Shown here piece by piece: positions 15,928 through 25,140 of a stretch of 64,000 bases of DNA. Source of the DNA: Streptomyces pacificus (lineage in GTDB: Bacteria > Actinomycetota > Actinomycetes > Streptomycetales > Streptomycetaceae). Both the position numbers and the translations under genes were made by a program. The notes under the pieces were generated by a model. That model was given only the letters and a program-made list of their open reading frames with translations. It made no database searches and was not told the DNA's origin. Each line of letters opens with the position of its first letter. Position 1 is the first letter of the stretch. The stretch spans positions 1-64,000 of the forward strand of contig NZ_BLLG01000018.1 in NCBI RefSeq assembly GCF_011766325.1. The letters are read 5' to 3'.

Positions 15928-16568
15928 GCTGCCGCTCCTTCCAGAGCAGGGGTCTTGCGGGACCGGAGCCACCAGTCGCGCAGGCCCCACAGGACGAGCG
16001 CGCCGTAGATGACGTAGACGAAGCCGGAGAACGCGTAGCCGTTGGCGAAGTTCAGCGGCACGCCGACGATGTCGACCAGCAGCCAGGCGAGCCAGAACTC
16101 GACCATGCCGCGGGCCTGGGCGTACATGGCGACGAGCGTGCCGACGAAGATGTACGCGTCCGGCCAGGGGTCCCATGACAGCGTGGGGTAGGCGGTGAAG
16201 AGCAGCGCGACGGCGACGGTGCCGAGCGCGGCCGCTGCGAGCATGAGGCCGCGCTCGGGCCAGGTGGCGAAGCGGACGGCGATGGAGCCGTCCTGCGTCT
16301 GCCTCCGGCCCCGGGTCCACTGCCACCAGCCCCAGACCGCCACGGTCATCACGACCACCTGCTTGCCTGCGCTGCCGGTGAGATGGGGGGCGAACGCGGC
16401 GAAGAGGACGAGGCCGGAGAGGAACTGGGCCGGCCAGGTCCAGATGGAGCGGCGCCAGCCGAGGGCGAGGGCGGTCAGCCCGATCACGTTGCCGATCATG
16501 TCGGACCACTTGATGTGCTGGCCGAAGGCGGTGAACGCCTCGGAGTTCAGCCAGTCGACGGCGCTCAC
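15924..16568 (-). CDS. ribM: PnuC-type riboflavin transporter
   Basis: A 214-aa integral membrane protein of the PnuC family with about seven hydrophobic segments. PnuC-like proteins encoded inside actinobacterial rib operons (RibM in Corynebacterium and Streptomyces) carry riboflavin by facilitated diffusion. The position here, between ribE and ribBA with 4-nt overlaps on both sides and under an FMN riboswitch, supports that assignment over nicotinamide riboside transport. The rest of the assignment is by family and context. Confidence 0.85.
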   Translation of the reverse strand: MSAVDWLNSEAFTAFGQHIKWSDMIGNVIGLTALALGWRRSIWTWPAQFLSGLVLFAAFAPHLTGSAGKQVVVMTVAVWGWWQWTRGRRQTQDGSIAVRFATWPERGLMLAAAALGTVAVALLFTAYPTLSWDPWPDAYIFVGTLVAMYAQARGMVEFWLAWLLVDIVGVPLNFANGYAFSGFVYVIYGALVLWGLRDWWLRSRKTPALEGAAA

Positions 16569-17182
16569 CCGGCCGTCTCCCCCGCACGGCCGGGGCGCTC
16601 GCCGAGCATCCGCTCGACGTACTTGGCGATGACGTCGACCTCGAGGTTGACCGGGTCGCCCGGCTGCTTCCTGCCGAGCGTGGTCAGCGCGAGCGTGGTG
16701 GGGATCAGGCTGACGGTGAAGTGGTCGCGGCCCGCGTCGACGACGGTGAGGCTGACTCCGTCGACCGTGATGGAGCCCTTCTCCACGACGTACCGGGAGA
16801 GTTCCGCCGGGAGGGAGACCCTGACCACCTCCCAGTGCTCGGAGGGGATCCGCTCGACGATCGTGCCCGTGCCGTCCACGTGCCCCTGGACGAGGTGCCC
16901 TCCGAAGCGCCCGTCGGCGGCCATCGGACGCTCCAGGTTGACCGGGGAGCCAGGAGCGAGCGCGCCGAGACCGGAGCGCTTCAGGGTCTCGGCCATCACA
17001 TCGGCGGTGAACTCGCCGCCGGCGGCCGCCACGACGGTGAGGCAGACGCCGTTGACGGCGATGGAGTCGCCGTGCCGTGCCCCCTCGGTGACGACGGGGC
17101 CGCGCAGCCGGAAGCGGGAGGCGTCGCCGAGGTTCTCCACAGCGGTGACCTCCCCCAGTTCTTCGACGATTCCGGTGAACAC
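16565..17182 (-). CDS. ribE: riboflavin synthase alpha chain
   Basis: A 205-aa enzyme that dismutates two lumazines to riboflavin. It has the expected internal duplication: N-terminal barrel MFTGIVEELGEV and NGVCLTVV, C-terminal barrel GHVDGTGTI and DGVSLTVVDA. The GTG start at 17182 has GGGAG upstream and lies 2 nt after the ribD stop. The stop overlaps ribM by 4 nt. Confidence 0.95.
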   Translation of the reverse strand: MFTGIVEELGEVTAVENLGDASRFRLRGPVVTEGARHGDSIAVNGVCLTVVAAAGGEFTADVMAETLKRSGLGALAPGSPVNLERPMAADGRFGGHLVQGHVDGTGTIVERIPSEHWEVVRVSLPAELSRYVVEKGSITVDGVSLTVVDAGRDHFTVSLIPTTLALTTLGRKQPGDPVNLEVDVIAKYVERMLGERPGRAGETAG

Positions 17183-17184
17183 TG

Positions 17185-18261
17185 TCAGGCTCCCTTGGGG
17201 ACGGTGGCGGTGATGCGCAGATCGGGCCCGAGACGCACCGACTCGGTTACGTCGAGCCGCAGCGCCTCGGTGATGGTGGCGATCCCGGCCTCGGCGAGGG
17301 CCGTGGGCCCCGCGCCGAGGAGTACGGGAGCGAGGTAGCCGACGACGCGGTCGACGGCGCCCGCGGCGACGAAGGACCCGGCGAGGGTGGGGCCGCCCTC
17401 GAGGAGCGCGGACCGGACTCCGCGCGTGTACAGCGCCTCGAGGAGGGCGGGGACGGACAGGCCGCGTCCGGTGCGGGGGAGCCGGAGCACGTCGGGGAGG
17501 CCGGTCTCGGCATCCTCGGCGACGGCGACGAGGGTGGGGGCGGCGCCGTCCAGGACGCGTGCGCCCGAACGCACGGCCCGGGCGTCCGTGTCGAGCACCA
17601 CCCGCAGCGGCTGGGTGGCGCCGTCGACCCCGCGGACTGCGAGGTGGGGGTCGTCGGTACGGGCGGTACCCGAGCCGACGATCACCGCGTCGACCTCGGC
17701 GCGCAGCCGGTGGACGTCGGCTCGGGACTCCGGGGAGCTGATCCACCGGCTGGTCCCGTCGGCGGCGGCGATCCGGCCGTCGAGGGTGGCTGCGTACTTC
17801 CACACGACATGGGGGCGGCCCAGGCGCACGGCGGTGAGCCAGGCGGTGTTCCCCGCCGCCGCCTCCGCCTCGAGAAGGCCCTGCTCGACCCGGACGCCGG
17901 CCGCGCGCAGGGTGTCGCCTCCTCCGGTGGCCTGCGGGTTCGGGTCGGCGACTGCGTACACGACCCGGGCGATCCCGGCCTCGGTCAGGGCCAGGGCGCA
18001 GGGGCCGGTGCGACCGGTGTGGTTGCAGGGTTCGAGGGTGACGTACGCGGTGCCGCCCCGGGCGCGTTCGCCCGCTTCCCGGAGGGCGTGGATCTCCGCA
18101 TGGGGTCCCCCGGCCCGCTGGTGGAAGCCCTCGCCCGCCCGGCGTCCGGACGCGTCGGTGATGACGCAACCGACGACCGGGTTGGGGCTGGTGGAGCCGA
18201 GACCGCGGGCGGCGAGCCCGACGGCTCGGCGCATGGCGTCCGTGTCGGCTGCGGTGGCCAC
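17185..18261 (-). CDS. ribD: riboflavin deaminase/reductase
   Basis: A 358-aa bifunctional enzyme. The N-terminal cytidine-deaminase-like domain (about 1-145) has the zinc site HAEIHAL and the block TLEPCNHTGRTGPCALAL. The C-terminal reductase domain (about 146-355) has KYAATLDGRIA and LLEGGPTLAGSFV. The GTG start at 18261 has AGGAGGA upstream. It is the first gene of the operon, about 165 nt after the FMN riboswitch. Confidence 0.95.
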   Translation of the reverse strand: MATAADTDAMRRAVGLAARGLGSTSPNPVVGCVITDASGRRAGEGFHQRAGGPHAEIHALREAGERARGGTAYVTLEPCNHTGRTGPCALALTEAGIARVVYAVADPNPQATGGGDTLRAAGVRVEQGLLEAEAAAGNTAWLTAVRLGRPHVVWKYAATLDGRIAAADGTSRWISSPESRADVHRLRAEVDAVIVGSGTARTDDPHLAVRGVDGATQPLRVVLDTDARAVRSGARVLDGAAPTLVAVAEDAETGLPDVLRLPRTGRGLSVPALLEALYTRGVRSALLEGGPTLAGSFVAAGAVDRVVGYLAPVLLGAGPTALAEAGIATITEALRLDVTESVRLGPDLRITATVPKGA

Positions 18262-18761
18262 CGGGTCCTCCTGCCTCTTCGGGCACGGACTCCGGGGCTG
18301 TCGATGTCGACAGGGAAGCGGGGCAGCACCGCGGGAACGCCGGCGTCCACGGTTCGGACCGCCCCGGGGATACCTCCGGCAACGGTCAGCCGCTGTGGCC
18401 GGCGGACCGCAAGAGCCGTCCGCCGCGCACTGCCTCCCATCCGGACTTTCACCGTCGGTCCAGGAGTTTCACCTGGTCAACCGGCCGCTGGCTGCGGACG
18501 GGTCGCGGACTGTAACCGCCGGTTCGGAATTGCACCGACCCCGGAGTGCGCTGCTGCTGATACAGGCCCAAGTGTGCCATGAGCGCCCGTGGGCCATACG
18601 GATGAACCCATGTGTGCTGGCTCACAGCGGACCGGACGCGAGCCGGCGGACCCGCGCGGCCGGACCGCATCGACGGCACGGCCGGCCGGCGCCGTTCACC
18701 GGACGGGGCCGGGTGATCGATGATGTACGCCGACACCACGGCTCCCGGGGAGGGCGGCTCG
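18262..18761. other. 500-bp riboflavin leader and divergent region
   Basis: It contains the FMN riboswitch (about 18428-18548) and, between it and ribD, a hairpin formed by GGCGGAC and GTCCGCC (18401-18424) that could be part of the expression platform. To the right lies the upstream region of the MFS gene. Confidence 0.6.
18428..18548 (-). promoter_or_regulatory. FMN riboswitch (RFN element)
   Basis: The minus strand carries the conserved RFN blocks in order: GGTGCAATTCCGAACCGGC, GCGGTTACAGTCCGCGA, a variable stem, CAGGTGAAACTCCTGGACC, and CGACGGTGAAAGTCCGGATG followed by GGAGG. FMN binding should reduce expression of ribD-ribE-ribM-ribBA-ribH. A hairpin about 5 nt past the 3' end (18401-18424 in plus coordinates) is a candidate terminator or switch partner. 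Confidence 0.95.
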
Positions 18762-20006
18762 ATGCCGATGCAGACGGCCTACGACAGGCGACGGCTGGGC
18801 GGGGCGCGCTGGGCCGTCGCCGCCGTCTTCGGTGTGCACGGCGCCGTGACCGGCAGCTTCGCCACCAGGATCCCCTGGATCCAGGACCACGCAGGCGTCA
18901 GTGCGGGCCAGTTGGGGCTGGCCCTCGCCTTCCCCGCCGTCGGCGCCTCGCTCGCGATGCCCCTCGCCGGAGCGGTCAGCCACCGGTACGGGGCGCGCGC
19001 CGCCCTGCGGGGGCTGCTCTCGCTGTGGACGCTGTCCCTGGTCCTCCCGGCACTCGCCGCCAACGTGTACACGCTGTGCGCCGCGCTGTTCGTGTACGGC
19101 GCCACCGCGGGGATGTCCGACGTCGCCATGAACGCCCTCGGCGTCGAGGTGGAGAACCGGCTGGACCGCTCGATCATGTCCGGCCTGCACGGGATGTGGA
19201 GTGTGGGCGCGCTCCTGGGCTCGGCGGCCGGCACGGTCGCCGCGCATCTCGGCACGGATGCGCGGCTCCACCATCTGCTCGCGTCCGCCGTGCTGACGGC
19301 CGTCGGGCTGCTGGCCTGCCAGGGGGTGCTCGACCTGCGCGGCTCCGCGGACGGGAAACCGCCGGGGTTCGCGCTGCCCCCGAGGTCCGCGTTGGCCATC
19401 GGCGCGATCGGTTTCTGCGGGGTGTTCGCCGAGGGCGCGAGCCTGGACTGGTCGGCGGTGTACCTGCGGGACGTACTGGGCACATCCGCGGGCCTGGCCG
19501 CCGCGTCCACCACGGCGTTCGCGCTGACGATGGCGGTCGCACGGCTGGCCGGCGACCGCGTCGTGGACAGGTTCGGCCCGGTCCGCACGGTCCGGGCCGG
19601 CGGGATGCTGGCGACGGCCGGCGGGGTGCTGGTGGTGACGGCGTCCCACCCGGCGGCCGCGATGGCGGGATTCGGCTGCATCGGCCTCGGTGTCGCCGCG
19701 GTGGTGCCGCTGGCGTTCTCGGCGGCCGGACGCAGCGGGACGAACCCGAGCCAGTCGATCGCGGGGGTGGCGACGATCACGTACACCTCCGGGCTGCTCG
19801 CCCCGTCCGCGATCGGCGGGATCGCCGATCTGACCTCGCTGGTGGTGTCGTTCGGGCTCGTGACGGTACTCGTGTCCGGGCTGGTGCTGGGGGCCGGAGT
19901 GCTGCGCGGCAGCGGCCGGACAGCGGCCCCCGGGGGCCCCGGGGAGCCCGGGGAGCCCGGGGAGCAGCGTCGGGCGGCTGCGCCCGCGCCTGATCTGCGG
20001 ACGTAG
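18762..20006 (+). CDS. MFS transporter
   Basis: A 414-aa major facilitator with 12 predicted membrane segments, of the drug/sugar permease type that includes YbjJ-like proteins (GVHGAVTGSFATRIPWIQD near the start, FCGVFAEGASLDWSAVYL in the middle). The C-terminus is a hydrophilic tail with a GEPGEPGE repeat. I prefer the ATG at 18762, preceded by GGGGAGG at 8 nt, over ATG 18720. The substrate cannot be inferred. It is divergent from the rib operon, with no sign of co-regulation. Confidence 0.85.
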   Translation: MPMQTAYDRRRLGGARWAVAAVFGVHGAVTGSFATRIPWIQDHAGVSAGQLGLALAFPAVGASLAMPLAGAVSHRYGARAALRGLLSLWTLSLVLPALAANVYTLCAALFVYGATAGMSDVAMNALGVEVENRLDRSIMSGLHGMWSVGALLGSAAGTVAAHLGTDARLHHLLASAVLTAVGLLACQGVLDLRGSADGKPPGFALPPRSALAIGAIGFCGVFAEGASLDWSAVYLRDVLGTSAGLAAASTTAFALTMAVARLAGDRVVDRFGPVRTVRAGGMLATAGGVLVVTASHPAAAMAGFGCIGLGVAAVVPLAFSAAGRSGTNPSQSIAGVATITYTSGLLAPSAIGGIADLTSLVVSFGLVTVLVSGLVLGAGVLRGSGRTAAPGGPGEPGEPGEQRRAAAPAPDLRT

Positions 20007-20172
20007 CCGGGGGCGCCGCCACGGGCGTCGGAAGCGGAGTTCCACGCCCGCCCGACGGCCCCGGCCCCGCCCCTGACCCCGACCCGGCCCTGACCCGGCC
20101 CCGCCCAGCGAGCGCCGCAGGAGCCGCTGCCGGACGCGGGCACCTCCGCGTCGGGCGGGGCGGGGGCGACGG

Positions 20173-21387
20173 TCAGCCGGTCGCCAGCTCGAAGGCGTAG
20201 TCCGGTGTGAAGGTGCCGGCGGCGCCCCTGCATCCGTCCGACTCGCCCGGCAGCTTGACCCACAGGTAGGCGTCGATCCGGGCCTCCCCCGTCTCGGTGG
20301 TCGGGGTCCGCCCGAGGGCACGACCGGGCGGGTCGCACCAGGCGCCCTGCTCCGGAGCGCCGTTGCCGTTGCGGCTGGTGTCGATGACGGCTCCCTGTCC
20401 CGGGGGCCCGCCGAGGGCCTCCAGCACCCGGCGCGCGTACCGCACCTCGTCGCCGGTGCGGTGGAAGTTGGAGACATTGGTGAAGATGCCGTCGCCACTC
20501 GTGGCGGCGCCCGCCGCGCGCAGCTCCGCCGCCTGCCTCGCCGCCGGGTGCCACCCCGAGTGGCCTGCGTCGAAGTACACCCTCGCCCGCGGGTTGGCGG
20601 CCTTCATGGCGCGCGCGGCCCGGGCCAGCGAGGCGTAGCGGGCCGCCCGGAGGCCGTCGGACAGGCAGCCCGAGAGCGCGATCGAGTCGGGTTCGAGGAT
20701 CACGATCACCGGCTGGTCACCGAGGCCGGCGGCGAACTCCCGCGTCCAGGCGTCGTAGGCGGCCAGGTCCGGCGCGCCGCCCTGGGAGGCACCGCCGCAG
20801 TCCCGGTCCGGGATCGCGTACGGCACCAGCACCGGCACCCGGCCCGCCGCGGCCGCGCCCGCCGTCACGGCCCGTACCTCGCCCGCGATGCGACCGGTCT
20901 CGTGCTCCGGAAACCAGACCGCGGCGGGGTGCGCGGCGATCCGCGACTCGATGAGCGGCCTGCGGGGATCATCCCGGTGCGCGCGTATCCAGTCCAGGAC
21001 CTGGGAGCGCGGGTGGCGGTGCAGCCGGCCGGCGGCGGCCGGCGGCCCGGCGCCCGGTGCCGGGCGGCCCGCCGGCGACGCGGCGACGGGAGCCGCAGAC
21101 CGCTCGGGCGATGGCGGCTGCCCCGACGGTTCCGGCGGCCCCGGCGGGTGCGCGGACGCGGACGCGGACGGCGGCGGGTGGCTCGGGCGGGCGGGCAGGG
21201 GGACGGTCACCGGCGAACTCCTCACCTCGGGCCCTGCCGTGTCGTCCTCGCCGCCGTGCCCGGCGGCCGATATCAGTCCTGCGACGGCTCCCAGTGCCAC
21301 CACCGCGGAGGCCGCCGTGGTCATGACGCCGCGGCCGGCCGCGAGGCGCCGCCTGTTCCGTTCCCGCCGATCGGGTGCGCCTGGCAT
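20173..21387 (-). CDS. membrane-anchored GH6 glycoside hydrolase
   Basis: A 404-aa secreted or anchored endoglucanase/cellobiohydrolase-family protein. A basic N-terminus is followed by a hydrophobic segment (about 20-41), then a Pro/Ser/Ala-rich linker (about 55-125) and a GH6 domain (about 125-400). The GH6 domain shows VLVPYAIPDRDCGG, VILEPDSIAL (the general acid Asp of the family), YFDAGHSGWHP, VIDTSRNGNG and AYLWVKLPGESDG. No carbohydrate-binding module is present, and the segment lacks a clear signal-peptidase site, so it may stay membrane-bound. ATG 21387 was chosen for its GGGGAG. Confidence 0.88.
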   Translation of the reverse strand: MPGAPDRRERNRRRLAAGRGVMTTAASAVVALGAVAGLISAAGHGGEDDTAGPEVRSSPVTVPLPARPSHPPPSASASAHPPGPPEPSGQPPSPERSAAPVAASPAGRPAPGAGPPAAAGRLHRHPRSQVLDWIRAHRDDPRRPLIESRIAAHPAAVWFPEHETGRIAGEVRAVTAGAAAAGRVPVLVPYAIPDRDCGGASQGGAPDLAAYDAWTREFAAGLGDQPVIVILEPDSIALSGCLSDGLRAARYASLARAARAMKAANPRARVYFDAGHSGWHPAARQAAELRAAGAATSGDGIFTNVSNFHRTGDEVRYARRVLEALGGPPGQGAVIDTSRNGNGAPEQGAWCDPPGRALGRTPTTETGEARIDAYLWVKLPGESDGCRGAAGTFTPDYAFELATG

Positions 21388-21496
21388 GCGCTGTGCTCCC
21401 CTCCCCCTGACCGCCGCGTCCGTGGCGTTCCCCCGATCCGGGGACACCTGCCGCCGGGCGGTGCGTGTCCGAGCCTATGCCTGGGACGCTGCCCCC

Positions 21497-22201
21497 ATGG
21501 CGGAGATCGCACAGTACGCGGCCGGCGGCGAGGCACACGGCGCGCCGGTCGGCACGGTGCAAGCCCGGATGCGGGCGCTGCGTTCCGGCTGGCGGGTGGA
21601 CGACGGGGTCGCGGTGTTCAACCGCGTGTATCTGGCCGTCACCGAGGAACTCGGCCGGCGCGTCGGCCAGGGCGAGTTCCCCGACCGCGGATCGGCCGCC
21701 ACCCTGCGGGTTCTCTTCGCCGAGCGCTATCTGGCGGCAGTGGACACGGTGGCCGCGGGCGGCCGGGCACCGGCCTGCTGGCGTCCGCTGTTCCAGTTCC
21801 GCCGCCATCCCGGGGTACGCCCGATGCAGTTCGCACTGGCCGGGATCAATGCGCATGTCGGGCACGACCTCGGGCTGGCCGTGGTGGACACCTGCCGTAC
21901 GCTCGGCTGCCGGCCGGCGGACCTCGAGGGGGACTTCTCCCGTGTGGGCGAGATCCTCACGATGCTGGAGGAACGCATCCGCGAAGATCTGATGCCCGGC
22001 CCCGATCTGCTGGAGATCACCGATCCGCTCACCCATCTGATCGGCTCCTGGAGCCTGGAGCGGGCCCACGACGGCGCCTGGTCGGCAGCGCGGCTGCTCT
22101 GGGGGCTGCGCGGACTCCCGGCACTCGCGGCGGAGTTCACCCAGCGGCTGGACGCCGGGGTGGGCCTGGTCGGACGCTGCCTGCTCACTCCGCTGCGCTG
22201 A
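21497..22201 (+). CDS. DUF5995-family protein
   Basis: A 234-aa protein resembling the actinobacterial DUF5995 family, with FNRVYLAVTEELGRRV near the start and FALAGINAHVGHDLGLAVVDTC in the middle. The His-rich GINAHVGHDL block could bind metal, but no function is established. It is helical, without signal peptide or membrane segments. The ATG at 21497 is the most plausible start, although the ribosome-binding site is weak. It is divergent from the GH6 gene and followed by a hairpin at 22250. Confidence 0.78.
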   Translation: MAEIAQYAAGGEAHGAPVGTVQARMRALRSGWRVDDGVAVFNRVYLAVTEELGRRVGQGEFPDRGSAATLRVLFAERYLAAVDTVAAGGRAPACWRPLFQFRRHPGVRPMQFALAGINAHVGHDLGLAVVDTCRTLGCRPADLEGDFSRVGEILTMLEERIREDLMPGPDLLEITDPLTHLIGSWSLERAHDGAWSAARLLWGLRGLPALAAEFTQRLDAGVGLVGRCLLTPLR

Positions 22202-22249
22202 GCGGGAGGCCCCGGGACGGCGTCCCGCCGGGTGGTCGTGGCGGTGCAG

Positions 22250-22283
22250 GCCGGCCCCGTCCCGGGGCGCGGACGGGGCCGGC
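22250..22283. terminator. bidirectional terminator-like hairpin
   Basis: GCCGGCCCCGTCC and GGACGGGGCCGGC pair perfectly over 13 bp around an 8-nt loop, between the convergent DUF5995 and monooxygenase genes. Confidence 0.6.
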
Positions 22284-22468
22284 GCCGGCGGGGGTTCCCG
22301 GCCCGGCCGACGGCTGGGGTGACCTCCCGGGGCGGGGCGGGACCGGGAGAGCCGGCGCACCGGAGTGCGTGTCATGGCGTCCCGGTGGAAGCCGCGTCGC
22401 GTCCTCGCCGCCGGCCACCGCGGGTTCCCCCCGCGCCGACCGGCCGAAGGCGCTCTCCCGGCACGCCC

Positions 22469-24163
22469 TCAGTCCTCGGGAAGCTCCACCGGGGCGATCT
22501 CCTCGAAGAGGTCACCCGGGCCGGGGTTGGTGGCGTCGGTGGCGCCGCCGAGGTGGTGCATCACGCCCCACACGGCGTTGAGCGCCGTCTGCACCGCGCC
22601 CTCGGCCCAGCCCGCCGTCCACGAGATGTCGTCGCCGGCGAGGAAGATGCCGCGCTTGTCGTCGGGCAGCCGGTCCTGCATGAAGTGGGTGAACAGCCGC
22701 CGCTGGTAGCGGTAGTGGCCCGGCAGGTTGGCCTTGAACGCGCCCATGAAGTAGGGCTCGCCCTCCCAGGACACGGTCACCGGGTTGCCGATGATGTGCT
22801 TGCGGATGTCGACCTTCGGGTAGATCTCGCCGAGCGACTTCAGCATGACCTCCATGCGCTCGCTCGCCGACAGCGGGAGCCACTTCAGGCTGTCGTCGCA
22901 CCAGGTGTAGGAGAGGCAGATGACGGCGGGCTTGTCCGGGCCGTCGTCCAGCAGGTAGGTGCCGCGCGTCATCCGGTCGGTGAGCGTCATCGACATCACG
23001 TCGCGGCCGGTCTGCTCGTCCTTGTCCAGCCAGAACGGCCGGTCCACCGGCACGAACAGCTTGGACGACTCCATGTAGTGGGTGCGCTCGATCGCCGTCC
23101 AGTGGTCGATGGGGAACAGCGAGTCGTCACAGGCGATCTTGGAGAGCAGCATCCAGGACTGCGCGGTGAAGACCGCCGCCTGGTAGGTGCGGATGTCGCC
23201 GGAGGCATCCGTGACGGTGATGCGGTTGCCCGCGGTGCGGTGCAGCCGCATCACGGCGGGCCGGGGCTCCCCGTCCGTGTGCAGCGTGGCGAGCGAGGTG
23301 CCGTACGTCCAGTGCGTGATCTTCTCCGGCATGCGCTCCCAGAGGCGCAGCGGCAGCTGCTGGGAGCCGCCGACGATGCCGCGGTGGTGGTCGTCGGCCT
23401 CGGTGTAGACGACGCGGAGGATCTCCAGGATGGAGTTGGGGAAGTCGGTGTCCCAGCCGCCGGTGCCGAAGCCGACCTGGCCGAAGATCTCCCGGTGCCG
23501 GAAGGACCTGAAGGCCTCGGAGGCGCAGAGGAAGCCGTAGAAGGTCTGGTCGTCGAGCCTCTCGACGAGCTTCGCCCAGATCTCGCGGATCCGCGGCACG
23601 TCCCGCTCGCGCAGGGCGCGGTTCATGTCGGAGAAGTCCGCGCCCTCCTCCAGGCAGTCGTTCCAGGCCTTCGCGACGTCGCGGTAGACCTGCGGGAGGT
23701 CGTCGATGGTCTGCGCGTAGTGCGACTCGCCCTTGAGGTCGACGACGGTCGAGGGGGTGGCCTCGGCGAGCGGGTTGGGGAAGGGCCGGGTCTCCAGCCC
23801 CACCAGGTCGATGTAGTGCTGCAGCGCCGTCGAGGAGGGCGGGAAGCGCATGGCGCCCATCTCGGCGGTGAGCGACGGGTCGCAGCCCTCGAAGCCCACC
23901 GTGCGCAGTCGGCCGCCGATCCGGTCCGCCTCGTAGACGACCGGCTTGAGCCCCATCTTCATCAGCTCGTACGCGGCGACGATGCCGGAGAGTCCACCGC
24001 CGATGACCGCGACCTCGGTGCCGTGCTCGGTCGCGGGTATCTGGCCCAGGCCCGCCGGGTGCGCCAGGAAGTCGTCGTAGGCGTAGGGGAAGTCCGGCCC
24101 GAACATGGTGATGGGCGGCTGCGCGCCGGTGTGCGGGACGGACGTGGGCACCGTGGACGTCAT
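22469..24163 (-). CDS. DavB-like L-lysine/L-arginine 2-monooxygenase
   Basis: A 564-aa FAD-dependent amine oxidase-fold enzyme. The dinucleotide motif VAVIGGGLSG (51-60) and the E/GGR motif at ADRIGGRLRT (79-88) are clear. From memory, its sequence closely follows Pseudomonas lysine 2-monooxygenase (DavB), for example ITMFGPDFPYAYDDFL (18-33) and FGQVGFGTGGWDTDFPNS (227-244). Such enzymes oxidatively decarboxylate a basic amino acid to the shortened amide. Residue Ala256 lies where the Pseudomonas AIU 813 enzyme has Cys254, which influences the oxidase/oxygenase balance. The gene lies 37 nt after the amidase and is probably co-transcribed. Lys versus Arg is not decidable here. Confidence 0.85.
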   Translation of the reverse strand: MTSTVPTSVPHTGAQPPITMFGPDFPYAYDDFLAHPAGLGQIPATEHGTEVAVIGGGLSGIVAAYELMKMGLKPVVYEADRIGGRLRTVGFEGCDPSLTAEMGAMRFPPSSTALQHYIDLVGLETRPFPNPLAEATPSTVVDLKGESHYAQTIDDLPQVYRDVAKAWNDCLEEGADFSDMNRALRERDVPRIREIWAKLVERLDDQTFYGFLCASEAFRSFRHREIFGQVGFGTGGWDTDFPNSILEILRVVYTEADDHHRGIVGGSQQLPLRLWERMPEKITHWTYGTSLATLHTDGEPRPAVMRLHRTAGNRITVTDASGDIRTYQAAVFTAQSWMLLSKIACDDSLFPIDHWTAIERTHYMESSKLFVPVDRPFWLDKDEQTGRDVMSMTLTDRMTRGTYLLDDGPDKPAVICLSYTWCDDSLKWLPLSASERMEVMLKSLGEIYPKVDIRKHIIGNPVTVSWEGEPYFMGAFKANLPGHYRYQRRLFTHFMQDRLPDDKRGIFLAGDDISWTAGWAEGAVQTALNAVWGVMHHLGGATDATNPGPGDLFEEIAPVELPED

Positions 24164-24200
24164 GGGTGTTGCTCCTGGTGGGCGGGGCGGGGGGAAGGTC

Positions 24201-25013
24201 TCAGCGGGCGAGCGGCCCGTACAGGCCGGGTCTGCGGTCGCGCAGATAGGGGTTGCCGGCGCGGGAGGCTGCCAGCAGGTCCGGGTCGGCGTCGCCGGTC
24301 ACCAGGTCCTCTCCGAGGCCCCCGCGGGCCCGGACGATGCCGTCGGGACCCGCGAGGCAGCTCAGCCCGGCGAAGTCGAACTCGCCCTCGGGGCCCGTGC
24401 GGTTGGCGTACGCCACATACATCTGGCTCTCGAAGGCGCGGACCGGGAGGAGCTTCTCGGCGACGAACCGGAACGGGTTCATCAGTGCGGTCGGCACCAC
24501 CAGCAGGTCCGTGCCCGCCAGGGCGTGGGCGCGGACGTTCTCCGGGAACTCGACGTCATAGCAGATCAGCAGCCCGACCCGGAGGCCGCCCAGCTCGGCC
24601 TGGACGACCGGCTCGTCGCCGGGGGTGAACCACTCCCGCTCGAAGCAGCCGAAGAGGTGGGTCTTGCGGTAGTTCGCGAGGCGCGCGCCGCCGGGACCGA
24701 TCAGCTGCGCGGCGTTGTAGACCGCCTCCGCGTCGTCGCCGGTGCCGCGCTCCGGGTAGCCGTAGGCGACGGCGATCCCGTGCCGGGCGGCGATCGCGGC
24801 GATGGCGCGAGCGGAGGCGCCGTCGGCGGCCTCGGCGAGGCGGTGCACATCGGCGCCGATCGCGTACCCGGTGAGGAACATCTCCGGCGCGGCGAGGAGG
24901 CCGGCCCCCTCGGCGGCGGCCCGGGCCGCGTGGGCGTCGAGGATCTCGAGGTTCTTCGCGATGTCGCCGGGGACCCCGGAGCTCTGGAGCAGGGCGGTGC
25001 GCAGCGGCGGCAT
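24201..25013 (-). CDS. nitrilase-superfamily amidase (DavA-like)
   Basis: A 270-aa carbon-nitrogen hydrolase. The Glu-Lys-Cys triad is visible: E44 in APEMFLTGY, K117 in YRKTHLFG and C151 in LLICYDVEFPE. Size and context match DavA, the 5-aminovaleramidase that acts after DavB, or the 4-guanidinobutyramide hydrolase of the arginine oxygenase route. It would hydrolyse the amide made by the downstream-encoded monooxygenase. The ATG at 25013 has GAGG seven bases upstream. Its predicted promoter is at 25180, followed by a C-rich leader. Confidence 0.88.
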   Translation of the reverse strand: MPPLRTALLQSSGVPGDIAKNLEILDAHAARAAAEGAGLLAAPEMFLTGYAIGADVHRLAEAADGASARAIAAIAARHGIAVAYGYPERGTGDDAEAVYNAAQLIGPGGARLANYRKTHLFGCFEREWFTPGDEPVVQAELGGLRVGLLICYDVEFPENVRAHALAGTDLLVVPTALMNPFRFVAEKLLPVRAFESQMYVAYANRTGPEGEFDFAGLSCLAGPDGIVRARGGLGEDLVTGDADPDLLAASRAGNPYLRDRRPGLYGPLAR

Positions 25014-25140
25014 GGACCTACCTCGGAAGGAGTGGGTGAAGGGTGAGCAGGAAGGCGGGAAGGCAGGGGGACGGGGTGCGGACGGGATGGGGACGGGGTG
25101 CTTGAGGCAGGGGATGCGGGGGATGCGGGGGTGCGGTGCC

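Noticed and set aside
22469..24163. Tryptophan 2-monooxygenase (IaaM) and auxin synthesis with the adjacent amidase.
   Set aside because: The chemistry is analogous, but the sequence resembles DavB lysine monooxygenase more, the amidase is nitrilase-like rather than an IaaH-type amidase, and the permease is of the basic-amino-acid type.
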